Counted from the first letter of the stretch, positions 9,692 through 19,786 are shown. The stretch: 64,000 bases of DNA from Alphaproteobacteria bacterium (GCA_021774695.1 JAJFIU010000147.1:30253-94252); one strand, 5' to 3'. Translations and numbers: made by a program. Notes: generated by a model from the letters alone, not told the origin.

Positions 9692-9812
9692 CTTGATGTT
9701 CTTCATTGGTTAACTCGGGTATCATCGATAAACAGTGCAAGCTTCAAATTTTCATCCTAAGGGCCGAACTTCGAAATCCAGCTCACCAAAGCGTCAATAA
9801 GGCTAAAATACT

Positions 9813-12266
9813 ATGACTGATTTATCTTCGAGTATCGCAAGTGCAACCGGACAATCCGAAAGTGGTGAGTTCGGCGAAGCAGTTTTGCGGCATCTTGTCT
9901 ATTCGGTTGGGAAAGATGTGTCGCACGCTGTCAGGCGGGATTGGTGCATTGCTGTGTCTTTGGCGGTTCGTGATCACATGGTTGATGGTTGGATGAATAC
10001 AACCAGAAACACCTATAAAACCAAACAGAAGCGAGTTTATTATCTCTCCATGGAGTTTATGGTCGGTCGGCTTCTGGAGGATGCCATTTCCAATATGAGG
10101 CTCTATCGCGAAGCCAAAACCTTCTTCAAAGAACGTGACATGGAATTGGCTGACATCTTGTGGTCGGAACCAGATCCCGGCCTTGGTAATGGTGGCCTTG
10201 GGCGGTTAGCTGCTTGCTTTCTGGATAGCATGGCGACAATCGGCGTAGCGGGCTACGGTTATGGTATCCGGTATGAACACGGTATTTTCCGTCAGAGTTT
10301 CAACGATGGTTGGCAAATGGAAGAGCCGGAAGATTGGCTTATCCACGGCAACGCGTGGGAATTCCAGCGCCCGGAGGTGGAATATCCGATTAACTTTGGC
10401 GGGTCCGTCAACCAGGGGCCGGACGGCAAAATGATCTGGACACCCAGCGAACGTATTTTGGCTGGCGCTTTTGACACACCCATAGCCGGATGGGGTGGCA
10501 AGCATGTTAATACGCTGCGCCTTTGGTCGGCGCGCTCGACTGAAATGATCAATTTGCACCAGTTCAATCAAGGCGATTTTGTCGCTGCTTCACGCAAGCA
10601 AGTAATGGCAGAATCCATTACCAAGGTTCTGTATCCGGGCGATCACACCGCCGAGGGAAGGGAGTTGCGCCTGAAGCAAGAAGTATTCTTCACATCCGCC
10701 TCTTTGCAGGATTTGATACATCGTTTCTTGCTAGATTTTGATGATCTTAGTTTGCTGCCTGACCATGTTGCGATTCAGATGAATGACACGCACCCGGCCA
10801 TTGCTGTGCCTGAACTGGTGCGGCTTCTGGTTGACGAACACGGACTTGAATTTGTGAAATCATTCGAGATCGCGAGTGGTTGTTTACATTATACCAACCA
10901 CACACTTTTACCAGAAGCGCTTGAGAAATGGCCGCTTGAATTGATTGAGCGCTGCTTGCCGCGCCATTTGCAGATCATTCGCGAGATCGACAATCTGTTT
11001 GCTGTCGAGATTCGGGCAAAGTTTGCGGACAAAGACCCAGCTCCCATGCAGGTGATTGACCCGCATCATGGTGGCTCGGTACGTATGGGTAATCTCGCCT
11101 TTATTGGGGCCAGCAATGTAAACGGCGTGTCCGCGCTGCATACGGAGCTCATGAAACAAACCGTCTTCAAGGATCTGCATGAGGTTTATCCGGGTCGTAT
11201 TCTCAATCAAACAAACGGCATTACCCCGCGTCGGTGGCTCTATGAAAGCAACCCGCGGCTTGCTGGTTTGGTCACTGAGACCATCGGAGAGGCCTGGGTC
11301 GGAGACTTGTCTAACATTGCCAAGCTGGTTCCCTATGCGGAAGACAAGAAATTTCGCAAAAAATTTGCCGCTGTAAAGGCAGAGAATAAGAAGCAACTAG
11401 CGGCCTATATTAAAAAGCAAGTCGGTGTAGAGGTGGACCCAAGCGCGCTGTTTGATGTGCAGATCAAGCGCATTCACGAATATAAACGCCAGTTGATGAA
11501 TGTGTTGGAAACCATGGCGCTTTATAATGCGATCAAAGCTGATCCAGACGCTGATTGGCAGCCTCGAGTGAAGATATTCGCTGGAAAAGCAGCCCCTTCC
11601 TATACGTTGGCAAAACTGATTATCAAATTGATCAATGATGCCGCCAAAGTCATCAACAACGACCCCGACGTTGGTGGCAAGCTTAAGCTTGTGTTTCTGC
11701 CAAACTATAATGTGTCAGCCGCAGAGATGATCATTCCGGGCACTGATCTTTCGGAGCAAATATCAACAGCAGGATTTGAGGCGTCTGGTACCGGCAATAT
11801 GAAGTTTGCCTTAAACGGTGCGCTTACCGTGGGAACGCTTGACGGCGCAAACATTGAAATCAAAGAGCATGTTGGTGACGATAATATCTTTATTTTCGGC
11901 ATGGAAGCCGATGAAGTAGCCGCTCGTCAGCAGGGAAACAGCCAGCCGTGGCTTACAGTCGCAGAAACCCCGCGCCTGCAGGAAGTAGTGACGCAAATTG
12001 CAAACGGCTATTATTCCGATGGTGATACCGAGCGCTTTGCGGGTATTGTCGATAATATTTTAGCTCATGATTATTTCCAGGTAACACCCGATTTTGATGC
12101 CTATTGGAACATCCAGCGCCAGATCGATATAGCCTTCAAGGATACTGAAGAATGGCACCGCAAGGCGATCTTAAACACCGCCAATATGGGTTGGTTCTCG
12201 GCCGATCGCACTATCCGCGGCTATGCTACGGATATCTGGAAGGCTCTTCCGGAGCCGGGGCAATAG
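9813..12266 (+). CDS. glgP: Glycogen/maltodextrin phosphorylase (GT35)
   Basis: Phosphorolyses alpha-1,4-glucan ends to glucose-1-phosphate using pyridoxal phosphate. At 817 aa it has the normal length. The N-terminal region carries [12 protein letters not shown] and [19 protein letters not shown], the middle has IQMNDTHPA and the C-terminal half [12 protein letters not shown]. The PLP site is [20 protein letters not shown], with the PLP-binding lysine in NMKF. It leads the plus-strand operon with glgB following by one base, and is opposed to glgC across the symmetric promoter. Intact. Confidence 0.96.
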   Translation: MTDLSSSIASATGQSESGEFGEAVLRHLVYSVGKDVSHAVRRDWCIAVSLAVRDHMVDGWMNTTRNTYKTKQKRVYYLSMEFMVGRLLEDAISNMRLYREAKTFFKERDMELADILWSEPDPGLGNGGLGRLAACFLDSMATIGVAGYGYGIRYEHGIFRQSFNDGWQMEEPEDWLIHGNAWEFQRPEVEYPINFGGSVNQGPDGKMIWTPSERILAGAFDTPIAGWGGKHVNTLRLWSARSTEMINLHQFNQGDFVAASRKQVMAESITKVLYPGDHTAEGRELRLKQEVFFTSASLQDLIHRFLLDFDDLSLLPDHVAIQMNDTHPAIAVPELVRLLVDEHGLEFVKSFEIASGCLHYTNHTLLPEALEKWPLELIERCLPRHLQIIREIDNLFAVEIRAKFADKDPAPMQVIDPHHGGSVRMGNLAFIGASNVNGVSALHTELMKQTVFKDLHEVYPGRILNQTNGITPRRWLYESNPRLAGLVTETIGEAWVGDLSNIAKLVPYAEDKKFRKKFAAVKAENKKQLAAYIKKQVGVEVDPSALFDVQIKRIHEYKRQLMNVLETMALYNAIKADPDADWQPRVKIFAGKAAPSYTLAKLIIKLINDAAKVINNDPDVGGKLKLVFLPNYNVSAAEMIIPGTDLSEQISTAGFEASGTGNMKFALNGALTVGTLDGANIEIKEHVGDDNIFIFGMEADEVAARQQGNSQPWLTVAETPRLQEVVTQIANGYYSDGDTERFAGIVDNILAHDYFQVTPDFDAYWNIQRQIDIAFKDTEEWHRKAILNTANMGWFSADRTIRGYATDIWKALPEPGQ

Positions 12267-12267
12267 A

Positions 12268-14481
12268 ATGACCGATTGTAACGAGTATCAACTTGCAGGC
12301 TGGGAAGCCGACGCGCTTGTGGCCGGCACGCACCCAGACGCATTTTCCCGGCTTGGTCGGCATCCGGTGCCCAATGGCACAATTGTGCGCGCTTTCGTTC
12401 CGGGTGCTGAGCGGGTTGAGGTTTTTACACTTAAAGGCAAAAAACCCCTTGTTGAGCTCAAATCCATCCATCAGGACAACCTGTTCGAAGGTCCACTGGC
12501 TGCATCAAAAGCGAAGCAAGGCTACCACTTGAAAGCACACCGCGGGCAGGACACATGGGAGGTGCAGGACCCCTATCAGTTCCTGCCAGTTTTATCTGAT
12601 TTTGACCTGCATTTATTGCAGGAAGGTTCACATGAGCACGCCTATAAGTGGCTAGGCGCACAGGTAAAGAAACACCAAGGAGTTGAAGGCACTAGTTTTG
12701 CTGTCTGGGCACCTTCCGCGTCGCGTGTAGCATTAGTAGGAGATTTTAATCACTGGAATGGCGCGCAGCATGTGATGCGTTCACGCGGCGCCAGCGGCAT
12801 TTGGGAGCTGTTTGTTCCGGGAATCGGTGATGGGGCGCGCTATAAATACTGTATTTTTGATGCCTCGGGCCAACAGTTGCCCTTAAAGGCCGATCCTTAT
12901 GCCTTTGGTACAGAATATCGTCCCAACACGGCTTCTGTGGTGCGCGAACTGAATAAGTATACATGGTCAGATGATGGCTGGACGGCAAAGCGCGGCACGC
13001 TTCAGAACCGCGAGGCGCCGATCTCGATTTATGAAGTGCATTTGGGCTCTTGGAAACGCACTTGGGACGCGGAAAACCCTTTTCTCGACTATAGGGCGCT
13101 GGCTGCCGACCTTATCCCTTATGTGAAAGAGATGGGCTTCACGCATATTGAACTGTTACCCGTTACAGAGCATCCATTTGATGGTTCATGGGGTTATCAG
13201 CCGGTCGGGCTGTTTTCACCGACGCGGCGCTTTGGCAAGCCGGAAGATTTTAAAGCTTTTGTGGATGCCTGCCACGCGGCAGATATTGGGGTGCTCCTCG
13301 ACTGGGTGCCCGGGCACTTTCCCGAGGACGATCACGGCCTAGCGAAATTTGACGGTACCCATCTCTATGAACATGCGGACCCAAAAAAAGGATTTCAGCC
13401 TGACTGGAATACACTGATCTATAATTTTGGCCGTAAGGAAGTTGCCAATTATCTTATTTCAAATGCGCATTTCTGGCTTGATGAATATCACCTGGACGGA
13501 CTGCGCGTCGATGCTGTCGCATCGATGCTCTATCTGGATTATAGCCGCAAAGACGGTGAATGGATCCCCAACGAGCATGGCGGCAATGAAAATCTGGAAG
13601 CGGTTGATTTTCTGAAGCGCATGAACGAGCGTGCTTACAGCCTTGAAAGTGGTATTATAACGGTGGCCGAGGAATCGACCGCATGGCCGGGAGTGTCCGC
13701 ACCGACACACGCTGGCGGTCTGGGTTTTGGTTTCAAATGGAATATGGGCTGGATGAACGATACGCTGGACTATATGTCCAAAGATCCGATGCACCGCAAG
13801 CATCACCACCATCAGTTAACTTTTGGTATTGATTACGCCTTCAGCGAAAATTATGTGTTGCCGCTCAGTCACGACGAGGTCGTGCACGGCAAGGGCTCCC
13901 TGATTGACCGTATGCCAGGTGACCGGTGGCAGAAATTTGCCAATTTGCGGGCTTATTTTGGCTTTATGTGGACTCATCCCGGGAAAAAACTTCTGTTTAT
14001 GGGCGGTGAATTCGCACAGGAAGCTGAATGGAATGCGGATGAAAGCCTGCATTGGCAGCTTCTGGAAAACCAAGACCATCACGGCATCCAGAAACTCGTG
14101 CGCAACTTAAATATGCTCTACCGCCAGACACCGGCGCTCTACCAGCAGGACTGTGTTTCTGAAGGATTTGAGTGGGTGGACGGCGGCGCAAGTGAAGACA
14201 ATGTTGTCTCTTATTTGCGGTGGGGCGCACCCGGCGATCCCCCGTGCCTTGTGGTCTGCAATTTCTCCCCTGTGCCACGCCGCGGGTACCGTGTCGGAGT
14301 GCCTTACGGCGGATACTGGGAAGAAATCATGAATACTGATTCTGTCGATTACGGCGGGTCAGATGTTGGGAACTTTGGCGGCGTGACCGCTGAAGACGCA
14401 CCGTGGCATGTAAAGCCCTATTCGCTCCAACTCACGCTGCCACCGCTGGCGACAATTATACTGTCTCATACATCTCAGTGA
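12268..14481 (+). CDS. glgB: 1,4-alpha-glucan branching enzyme (GH13)
   Basis: Introduces alpha-1,6 branches into glycogen. The ATG at 12268 ([12 protein letters not shown]) follows the glgP stop with one intervening base; the longer frame into glgP is discounted. About 737 aa, with two N-terminal CBM48-type modules (the second around [20 protein letters not shown]) and a GH13 barrel. The barrel shows [18 protein letters not shown] (nucleophile), [13 protein letters not shown] (acid/base Glu) and [15 protein letters not shown]. This is the long GlgB form found in many proteobacteria. Placing glgB with glgP rather than with glgC/glgA separates branching from chain elongation in transcription. 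Confidence 0.95.
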   Translation: MTDCNEYQLAGWEADALVAGTHPDAFSRLGRHPVPNGTIVRAFVPGAERVEVFTLKGKKPLVELKSIHQDNLFEGPLAASKAKQGYHLKAHRGQDTWEVQDPYQFLPVLSDFDLHLLQEGSHEHAYKWLGAQVKKHQGVEGTSFAVWAPSASRVALVGDFNHWNGAQHVMRSRGASGIWELFVPGIGDGARYKYCIFDASGQQLPLKADPYAFGTEYRPNTASVVRELNKYTWSDDGWTAKRGTLQNREAPISIYEVHLGSWKRTWDAENPFLDYRALAADLIPYVKEMGFTHIELLPVTEHPFDGSWGYQPVGLFSPTRRFGKPEDFKAFVDACHAADIGVLLDWVPGHFPEDDHGLAKFDGTHLYEHADPKKGFQPDWNTLIYNFGRKEVANYLISNAHFWLDEYHLDGLRVDAVASMLYLDYSRKDGEWIPNEHGGNENLEAVDFLKRMNERAYSLESGIITVAEESTAWPGVSAPTHAGGLGFGFKWNMGWMNDTLDYMSKDPMHRKHHHHQLTFGIDYAFSENYVLPLSHDEVVHGKGSLIDRMPGDRWQKFANLRAYFGFMWTHPGKKLLFMGGEFAQEAEWNADESLHWQLLENQDHHGIQKLVRNLNMLYRQTPALYQQDCVSEGFEWVDGGASEDNVVSYLRWGAPGDPPCLVVCNFSPVPRRGYRVGVPYGGYWEEIMNTDSVDYGGSDVGNFGGVTAEDAPWHVKPYSLQLTLPPLATIILSHTSQ

Positions 14482-14784
14482 TCAACTAGGATGATTGCTA
14501 CTGGCAGGTCCGCTTTGGGTCAACTCGTGCCGTAGATGCGAAAGCCGAGATGGGCAGCTCTCACATCGTAAACGGATTAACGTGCTGTTGATAATATTTC
14601 CTTATCGAAAGTTCCCCGCCTGTTGAGGCAATAGTCATGCAATCAGATTTGCATAATATACAGAGTGAGAACTTGTTTCGAATAGGTTTGAAGAATAGAA
14701 ATATCGCTACTCATCAAACACAAAGCTGATAAATTTTTCTGGGTTTATAAATAGACACATGGATGATGTACTCACGTCATTGCC
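14482..14784. other. Intergenic region glgB/mobA (convergent), no gene recognised
   Basis: About 300 bp between convergent glgB and mobA. No ORF with coding character and no tRNA-like fold was seen. The left part (about 14505-14580, containing GGTCCGCTTTGGGTCAA) resembles, from memory only, short dispersed sequences in Rhizobiales intergenic regions; I could not verify that. At 14637-14654 an imperfect palindrome has arms ATGCAA and TTGCAT around a 6-bp centre. No clear intrinsic terminator is visible for either gene. Confidence 0.4.
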
Positions 14785-15351
14785 TCATTTATGCGAAACT
14801 CTGAAACAACCTTGCAAGGCTTGGCGCTTTATCACTGCATGTTCCTGGAATTCATTATAGTCTCGCGGTGTGTTGATATTGGAAAAGCAGTGATGAGTGG
14901 ATGGCGGTACGGGCAATAATGTTGCATTATTTTTTAAATGGAGGCCTCTGATTTTCCTGGAAAATTGACTTGGTGCCAAGTTTGCAATGGCCATGCAGGG
15001 TAGCGGGTAGTCTTTAAAATGGGTCCATCGGGACTGGCACGCCAAATCCGACAGTAATTTCACTGAGAGAGATGGCATGTCTACCGGCACCACAAGGTGC
15101 CTACTACCTTTTGGCTGGGTAGTTAGAAAGTCCTGTAACGCTACTGCCGGCCCTTGGTGGGGGTGCACATCTGCAAGAGTTCCAGGTCCAACACCGCGCC
15201 CCAGAACAACAATTTTCGATGCACCGACCAGCCGCAGAAGCTTGATCATATGATCAAGCATGGTGCCTGCCCCGGTGTTTAGTAGCGCTTTGTCTTGTCC
15301 CATTCGGCGCGAGGCACCACCCGCAAGAACCACACCGGTAAAAGTATCCAT
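14785..15351 (-). CDS. mobA: Molybdenum cofactor guanylyltransferase
   Basis: Attaches GMP to molybdopterin to make the bis-MGD cofactor needed by NarG. The N-terminal nucleotidyltransferase signature VVLAGGASRRMGQDKALL and the metal-binding region VVPVDMPSLS identify the family. The ATG at 15351 (MDTFTGVVLAGG) follows the moaA TAA with one base between, which indicates translational coupling; the upstream in-frame extension is rejected. About 188 aa, normal for MobA. The C-terminal half is poorly conserved, as usual in the family. Its location beside nar and the NIT-Crp regulator ties cofactor supply to nitrate respiration. Confidence 0.88.
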   Translation of the reverse strand: MDTFTGVVLAGGASRRMGQDKALLNTGAGTMLDHMIKLLRLVGASKIVVLGRGVGPGTLADVHPHQGPAVALQDFLTTQPKGSRHLVVPVDMPSLSVKLLSDLACQSRWTHFKDYPLPCMAIANLAPSQFSRKIRGLHLKNNATLLPVPPSTHHCFSNINTPRDYNEFQEHAVIKRQALQGCFRVSHK

Positions 15352-15352
15352 A

Positions 15353-16330
15353 TTAGCCCCCAATCGCTGACAGGTTTGAGGTCTGACCACTGTTGCCGGT
15401 GGCCAAATGGTGGCTGGAGGCTTTGCCTTTTACCGCAACCAGCAAGCGCGCCTTTAGTTCCTCAAGCTGATCGTCTGATTGCAGCAATGCCCGCATCGGC
15501 ACGCCGAATTCGCCGAATAAACACAGATGCAGCTTACCCAAACTTGAAAACCGGAGTCGATTACAGCTTTTGCAAAAATCTTTGGCGTAGGGAGCGATCA
15601 GGCCAATGCTGCCTTGATAGTCAGGGTGCAAATATTCGTTAGCGGGGCCAGCGTCGGCTGCTTTCAATTTTGGAGTCCAGCCTTCCTGCAAAAGCTTATC
15701 GGCGATACTCTCGCTAGAAATATGGTGCTTCCTGAAAAAGGCTGCATGATCTCCGGTTTCCATTAATTCGATAAAGCGCACGGACAGTGGTTGGTGTTGT
15801 ACCAGCCTGAGGTAGGCATCAACCTCATGATCATTGATGCCCTTCATATACACCGCGTTTATTTTTACCTGTTCAAAACCCGTTTCAAAGGCGGCATCAA
15901 TTCCGCGCAAAATCTCGTTGCATCGGTCATGGCCGGTAATCTGTTGAAATCTGGCGGGATCAAGGCTGTCCAGGCTAACATTCAACCCGCGGACACCGGC
16001 ATCAAACCACGTCTGCGCTCGGGTTGCCAACCGATAGCCATTGGTGGTCAGCGCCAGTTTTTTGACTAGGGGAAGCGTCGCGATGGCTGTGGCAATTGCA
16101 TCAAAATCACGGCGAATTGTGGGCTCTCCTCCCGTGAGCCTAATCTTGTGAATCCCCAACTCTGAAAAAGCCGTAGCGATACGTCTAATTTCGTCCAGAT
16201 TGAGGGGCTCAGGGCCTGCGCATTTCCGGTAGCCATCTGGGAGGCAATAGCTACAGCGGAAATTGCAGGCCTCAGTGACCGAGAGCCTCAAATACTTAAA
16301 GCTGCGGCCAAATCCATCGCTCAGGTGCAT
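15353..16330 (-). CDS. moaA: GTP 3',8-cyclase (radical SAM, molybdopterin synthesis)
   Basis: Catalyses the first step of molybdopterin synthesis, GTP to 3',8-cyclo-GTP. From the ATG at 16330 (MHLSDGFGRSF, with a purine-rich GGAAAGGGG upstream) the product is 325 aa. The radical-SAM cluster is CNFRCSYC (Cys 22, 26, 29). The second, substrate-binding cluster is CX2CX13C in DFCKSCNRLRFSSLG...LCLFG, and the protein ends in the double glycine (AIGG) required in MoaA. KIRLTGGEPTIR matches the SAM-binding GGE segment. It heads the moaA-mobA pair, with a strongly structured leader upstream, and follows the NIT-Crp regulator gene on the same strand. Confidence 0.95.
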   Translation of the reverse strand: MHLSDGFGRSFKYLRLSVTEACNFRCSYCLPDGYRKCAGPEPLNLDEIRRIATAFSELGIHKIRLTGGEPTIRRDFDAIATAIATLPLVKKLALTTNGYRLATRAQTWFDAGVRGLNVSLDSLDPARFQQITGHDRCNEILRGIDAAFETGFEQVKINAVYMKGINDHEVDAYLRLVQHQPLSVRFIELMETGDHAAFFRKHHISSESIADKLLQEGWTPKLKAADAGPANEYLHPDYQGSIGLIAPYAKDFCKSCNRLRFSSLGKLHLCLFGEFGVPMRALLQSDDQLEELKARLLVAVKGKASSHHLATGNSGQTSNLSAIGG

Positions 16331-16361
16331 AAACCATCCCCTTTCCAAAAACGAGAGGCCT

Positions 16362-16455
16362 GCCGGTTTCCCGCGCAAACCCGGCAGCAACAATGCTGCG
16401 GCCTTGAAGTCCTATTGCCCCGCAATAACTTCTGGGGCGACGTAGACCTCAAGGC
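16362..16455 (-). promoter_or_regulatory. Structured 5' leader of moaA, candidate RNA regulator
   Basis: The 189 bp between the regulator gene and moaA hold several pairings readable on the minus-strand RNA. An outer 11-bp stem pairs 16445-16455 with 16401-16411 (one G-U). Inside it are two competing pairings: GCCCC/GGGGC (16434-16438 with 16417-16421) or ATTGC/GCAAT (16422-16426 with 16414-16418). Next comes a 6-bp stem GCAGCA/TGCTGC (16384-16399), and last an 8-bp stem with one bulge (16362-16369 with 16377-16385) just before the ribosome-binding region. The last two share bases, so they exclude each other. moaA leaders in other bacteria carry the Moco riboswitch; I cannot confirm a match. 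Confidence 0.45.
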
Positions 16456-16519
16456 TTCGGAGTAGAGCACTTGATGGAGGTATAATTACCCTGTTTAGCT
16501 GGACATGGTTTGACGCAGA

Positions 16520-18133
16520 TCAAGCGCCTTGGCGAAGGACCAAGTCAGCGAATTCGGGGCGCGGGCAACTTTCAGACTCAATTCTGGCACATTGGGTGGA
16601 AAGCTCGGCATCGCAAAAGGCGCACAAGGCGTTGTTGTCCGGCATTTTAATATGTCCAGTAGCAACCTCGAAGCCTTCTTTTTTGAACTTTTGCAAGGTG
16701 CGAGAAAAGGTTTCCGGACGCATGTCCAGATAGGATGCGATAATAGATTTCTCGTAGGGCAGATAGATGGTGCCGTCAGTTGATTTTTGGTTGAGCGAAA
16801 GCCGTAACAAAAACCAGCCAACCCGCTCATGAGCACTTTTGAGACGTGACAGCTCGAGCTGTTGTACCAACCGCTGGGACCGCAGCGACACTGTATTGAG
16901 CATACTGACCGCCAGCTGTGGGCTTGATTGAATGCGTTGGCGGATCACAGGCGCAGGGATGGAAAGCATAAGGGTTTGTTCTACCACCTGAGCGCTAACC
17001 GGGGTCGGCATGTTTAAAAGGACAGACGATTCGAGCAAGGTTTCTCCGGCTCCCAGCATCTGCAGGATTGCTTCTTCCCCGGTTTCTAATCCGTTAAAGG
17101 CCTTCACCCAACCTTTCAAAATAATATACATGCGAATTGCAGGCTCATCCCGCAAAAATAAGAGCTTATCTTTTTCATATTCCCTGATTTGAGCGAATGA
17201 CAGCAGTTCGTCAAGGTCGTCATCCTCAAGCGTGGAAAGAAGTGGAAGCGACTTCAAAAAAGGTCGGTATTCCGCCATTTTCCCAGTAGCACCAATTGCT
17301 TTATCCGGTTTTATCCGCGGGTGGATCGGCGCTGATACACCTTCTAGTCCAGCAACCAGAGCAACCTCTGCGGTACGCAAACCGTCGATCATGCGAGTTA
17401 GCAGATCAAACCAAGTTTCCCCCGAATAATGCTCGATTTCGCCCGGCGAGGCGCCTTCTTCCAGCAGGTCGTTGATCAGGCCAAACGCTTCCAGATCGGT
17501 GTCTTTCACCGTGTCCTGAAGTAATGCGATCTGCGATGGTGAAGCCAACGCCTTGAATGTATCGAAGTAAGTTTTCTGTTCGGCAACAAGTGCTACAAAC
17601 CGGTCGCAAAACTCCTGATTGCGAAACGAAAATGTGTAGAAGCCGCGAGCACCAAGTGCGCGTTCCATCCCAACCCGTTCTTTCCATTGCAGAAAATTTG
17701 AATAGGCTGACACCAACGCCGAATTATGTCGTGGCTCTCGCTGCGCCAATTCGATCATCGCGTCGATGGTTGGGATGGTATAATTGAAGGTGTAATTGTT
17801 TAGCGCGAGCGTATAGCGCACAGTTAACAACCGGATCTTGCCCCTAAGGGTTGGCAACTCCAGGTATTTCCGAAGCAACAAAGTAAGCCGCGCTTCAAAG
17901 CTTGCGGGAAGCGCACCTTTGACGTCAGCGCGGTCGCAATAGGCGCGCAGGCCTTCAATGGCCTTGTCGGTCACTTGAGTTTGGGTTTCGTAGCGCTCAG
18001 TGAAAATTTTCCCAAGGCTGTCCAGAAACAAGCCAGAACAACCGCGCTCGCGCTGAATTTGATGTACCACATCACCCAGCTTATGCAGCAGGTCCTGTAC
18101 TAGTCTTGTATTTTGTTGCGGACTATCAGTCAT
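16520..18133 (-). CDS. NIT-domain Crp/Fnr-family transcriptional regulator
   Basis: 537 aa from the ATG at 18133 (a TTG at 18166 is less likely). Residues about 10-250 resemble the helical NIT domain (nitrate/nitrite sensing, as in NasR), including QRERGCSGLFLDSLGK. Residues about 280-400 form a cyclic-nucleotide-binding-like beta-roll (FLKSLPLLS, YIILKGWVKAF). Residues about 400-485 are a Crp-type HTH whose recognition helix RPETFSRTLQKF keeps the E-x2-SR pattern FNR uses to read TTGA half-sites. It lacks FNR's N-terminal cysteine set. The C-terminal tail has Cys 504, 507, 515 and 523 (CX2CX7CX7C), which could bind zinc or Fe-S. It lies upstream of moaA and divergent from narK; nitrate-dependent control of nar is the inferred role. 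Confidence 0.82.
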   Translation of the reverse strand: MTDSPQQNTRLVQDLLHKLGDVVHQIQRERGCSGLFLDSLGKIFTERYETQTQVTDKAIEGLRAYCDRADVKGALPASFEARLTLLLRKYLELPTLRGKIRLLTVRYTLALNNYTFNYTIPTIDAMIELAQREPRHNSALVSAYSNFLQWKERVGMERALGARGFYTFSFRNQEFCDRFVALVAEQKTYFDTFKALASPSQIALLQDTVKDTDLEAFGLINDLLEEGASPGEIEHYSGETWFDLLTRMIDGLRTAEVALVAGLEGVSAPIHPRIKPDKAIGATGKMAEYRPFLKSLPLLSTLEDDDLDELLSFAQIREYEKDKLLFLRDEPAIRMYIILKGWVKAFNGLETGEEAILQMLGAGETLLESSVLLNMPTPVSAQVVEQTLMLSIPAPVIRQRIQSSPQLAVSMLNTVSLRSQRLVQQLELSRLKSAHERVGWFLLRLSLNQKSTDGTIYLPYEKSIIASYLDMRPETFSRTLQKFKKEGFEVATGHIKMPDNNALCAFCDAELSTQCARIESESCPRPEFADLVLRQGA

Positions 18134-18296
18134 GTTGATTGCAAGTTCCCCACTAGGTGCGTCCAAATAACGCGCATTTTGCTGACATTACAACATAAAC
18201 CCGTTGAAAAACATAGTCTGACGCCGTGCATCTCCCTCTGGATTGATGTCTTGTGCATCTCCAAAAATGCTGCAAATCCCTGAGACTTTTCCTCAC

Positions 18297-18310
18297 TTGA
18301 CGTGGGTCAA
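18297..18310 (+). promoter_or_regulatory. FNR/DNR-type box upstream of narK1
   Basis: TTGACGTGGGTCAA is a perfect dyad TTGAC-N4-GTCAA. A -10-like CATAGT lies at 18333-18338, putting the dyad centre near -41.5 relative to a start at about 18345, the class II activator position. The same layout recurs upstream of the porin at 29397-29410. The neighbouring NIT-Crp protein has the matching E-x2-SR recognition residues. Direct binding is inferred. Confidence 0.7.
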
Positions 18311-18378
18311 ACGCACTTGGCTGTGCCGCCATCATAGTTGCGGCAATAAAGAAGGCGAAATTTGTTTAGGAGAGAATC

Positions 18379-19689
18379 GTGACGAACACCACAGCAACTG
18401 AAGGACAACAGCGGCGCGCGTTAACGGCCAGTACCTTATCATTTACAGTGTGTTTTGCTGTTTGGACGATATTTTCAATCATTGGCATCAAGATCAAAGC
18501 CGAACTTGGTCTGAATGATACTCAGTTCGGGATTCTGGTCGCGACACCGATTCTAACCGGATCGCTCAGCAGATTGTTTCTTGGTATCTGGACTGACCAA
18601 TACGGTGGACGCCTTGTTTACACCCTGCAGATGCTGACAACCGCGGTTGCTGTTTACCTGTTAACACTTGTTTCCACATATTCGATGTTTCTTGTCGCTG
18701 CCCTTGGCCTCGGCCTGGCGGGGGGTAGTTTCGCCGTCGGCGTCGCCTATGTGTCGCGTTGGTACCCAAAGGAAAAGCAAGGTACAGCCCTGGGCATTTT
18801 TGGTATGGGTAACGTGGGTGCGGCTGTCACAAACTTCGGCGCACCTCTTCTGCTGGTTGCGCTTGGCGGTGCTTGGCAGGATGTGGCACAAGTTTATGCA
18901 ATTATACTGACGCTGACCGCTGTACTGTTTTTCGTTTTTGCCAAAGACGATCCAGTTCATACAGCTCAAAAGGCATCTGGCAAGAAACATCCCAGTTTTG
19001 TAACCCAGCTTGAACCCTTGAAAAATCTGCAGGTTTGGCGCTTCTCGCTATATTATTTCTTTGTATTCGGCGCTTATGTGGCGCTGGCACTTTGGTTGCC
19101 TCGATACTATGTGGGGGCCTACGGCCTTGAGCTTGCAACAGCAGGTTTGCTTGCGGCGGCATACGCACTGCCAGGCAGCATCTTCAGGGCACTGGGGGGC
19201 TGGTTGTCTGACAAATACGGGGCGCGTACCGTGATGTATTGGACGTTCATAGCATCCATCGCTTGTTGCTTCATTCTTTCCTACCCTGCGACAGACTATA
19301 CCGTTGCCGGCGTCGATGGACCCATTGCGTTTAACATCACAATCCCCTTGGAATTATTTGTAGCGCTGACAATTGTGCTTGGCTTCTTCATGTCGCTGGG
19401 TAAAGCCGCTGTTTACAAGCATATCCCGGTTTATTATCCGGATCACGTGGGGTCTGTGGGCGGCATGGTCGGTCTGATCGGTGGATTAGGAGGCTTTTTC
19501 CTGCCTATCGCATTCGGGGTGATGAACGACATGATCGGCGTGTGGACAAGCTGCTTCATGCTGCTGACGATTATCACTTCGATCGCGCTTACCTGGATGC
19601 ACTTCACAATCCAGCGGTCTGAGAAACTGCGTGTGCCTGAACTGCGTGGGCCACGTAACCTACCTGAACTAGAGGGCCTTAAAGGCTAA
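18379..19689 (+). CDS. narK: NarK-type nitrate/nitrite transporter (MFS), first copy
   Basis: An inner-membrane major facilitator with about 12 transmembrane segments, 436 aa, starting at GTG 18379 behind a clear AGGAG. NNP-family features: the first helix SFTVCFAVWTIFSIIGI, GILVATPILTGSLSRL with the conserved transport arginine, the nitrate signature GNVGAAVTNFGAPLLL, and GGWLSDKYGARTV. It resembles the NarK1 class (nitrate/proton symport). Next comes a second, different NarK. In Paracoccus-type organisms the two are fused in one protein; here they are separate genes. First gene of the nar operon, under the box at 18297. Confidence 0.92.
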   Translation: MTNTTATEGQQRRALTASTLSFTVCFAVWTIFSIIGIKIKAELGLNDTQFGILVATPILTGSLSRLFLGIWTDQYGGRLVYTLQMLTTAVAVYLLTLVSTYSMFLVAALGLGLAGGSFAVGVAYVSRWYPKEKQGTALGIFGMGNVGAAVTNFGAPLLLVALGGAWQDVAQVYAIILTLTAVLFFVFAKDDPVHTAQKASGKKHPSFVTQLEPLKNLQVWRFSLYYFFVFGAYVALALWLPRYYVGAYGLELATAGLLAAAYALPGSIFRALGGWLSDKYGARTVMYWTFIASIACCFILSYPATDYTVAGVDGPIAFNITIPLELFVALTIVLGFFMSLGKAAVYKHIPVYYPDHVGSVGGMVGLIGGLGGFFLPIAFGVMNDMIGVWTSCFMLLTIITSIALTWMHFTIQRSEKLRVPELRGPRNLPELEGLKG

Positions 19690-19704
19690 GCAACAGATTT
19701 CGGC

Positions 19705-19770
19705 AGGCCCGCGTGGGCCTACTGTACCCATATTTTGATGCCCCAAAAAGCCAAAAAAATTAGGGGCATC
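19705..19770 (+). other. Two stem-loops between narK1 and narK2
   Basis: The 97-bp spacer contains two perfect inverted repeats. AGGCCC-GCGT-GGGCCT is at 19705-19720. An 8-bp stem GATGCCCC/GGGGCATC with an A-rich 18-nt loop is at 19737-19770 and ends a few bases before the narK2 ribosome-binding site (AAGGAGA). The first lacks a T run, so neither is a convincing terminator. They could mark a processing site or tune narK2 and narGHJI expression. Confidence 0.5.
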
Positions 19771-19786
19771 TTCAAGGAGAAGATCA

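Noticed and set aside
10206..11396. Long antisense reading frames opposite glgP and similar ones opposite narG, gyrB and others
   Set aside because: They shadow strongly conserved genes, lack ribosome-binding sites and have no recognisable domains.
14637..14654. ATGCAA-N6-TTGCAT inverted repeat downstream of glgB
   Set aside because: It lies between convergent genes with no promoter nearby, so an operator role has no support.
18133..18166. TTG start extending the NIT-Crp regulator by 11 residues
   Set aside because: No ribosome-binding site precedes it and the NIT-domain homology begins after the ATG at 18133.
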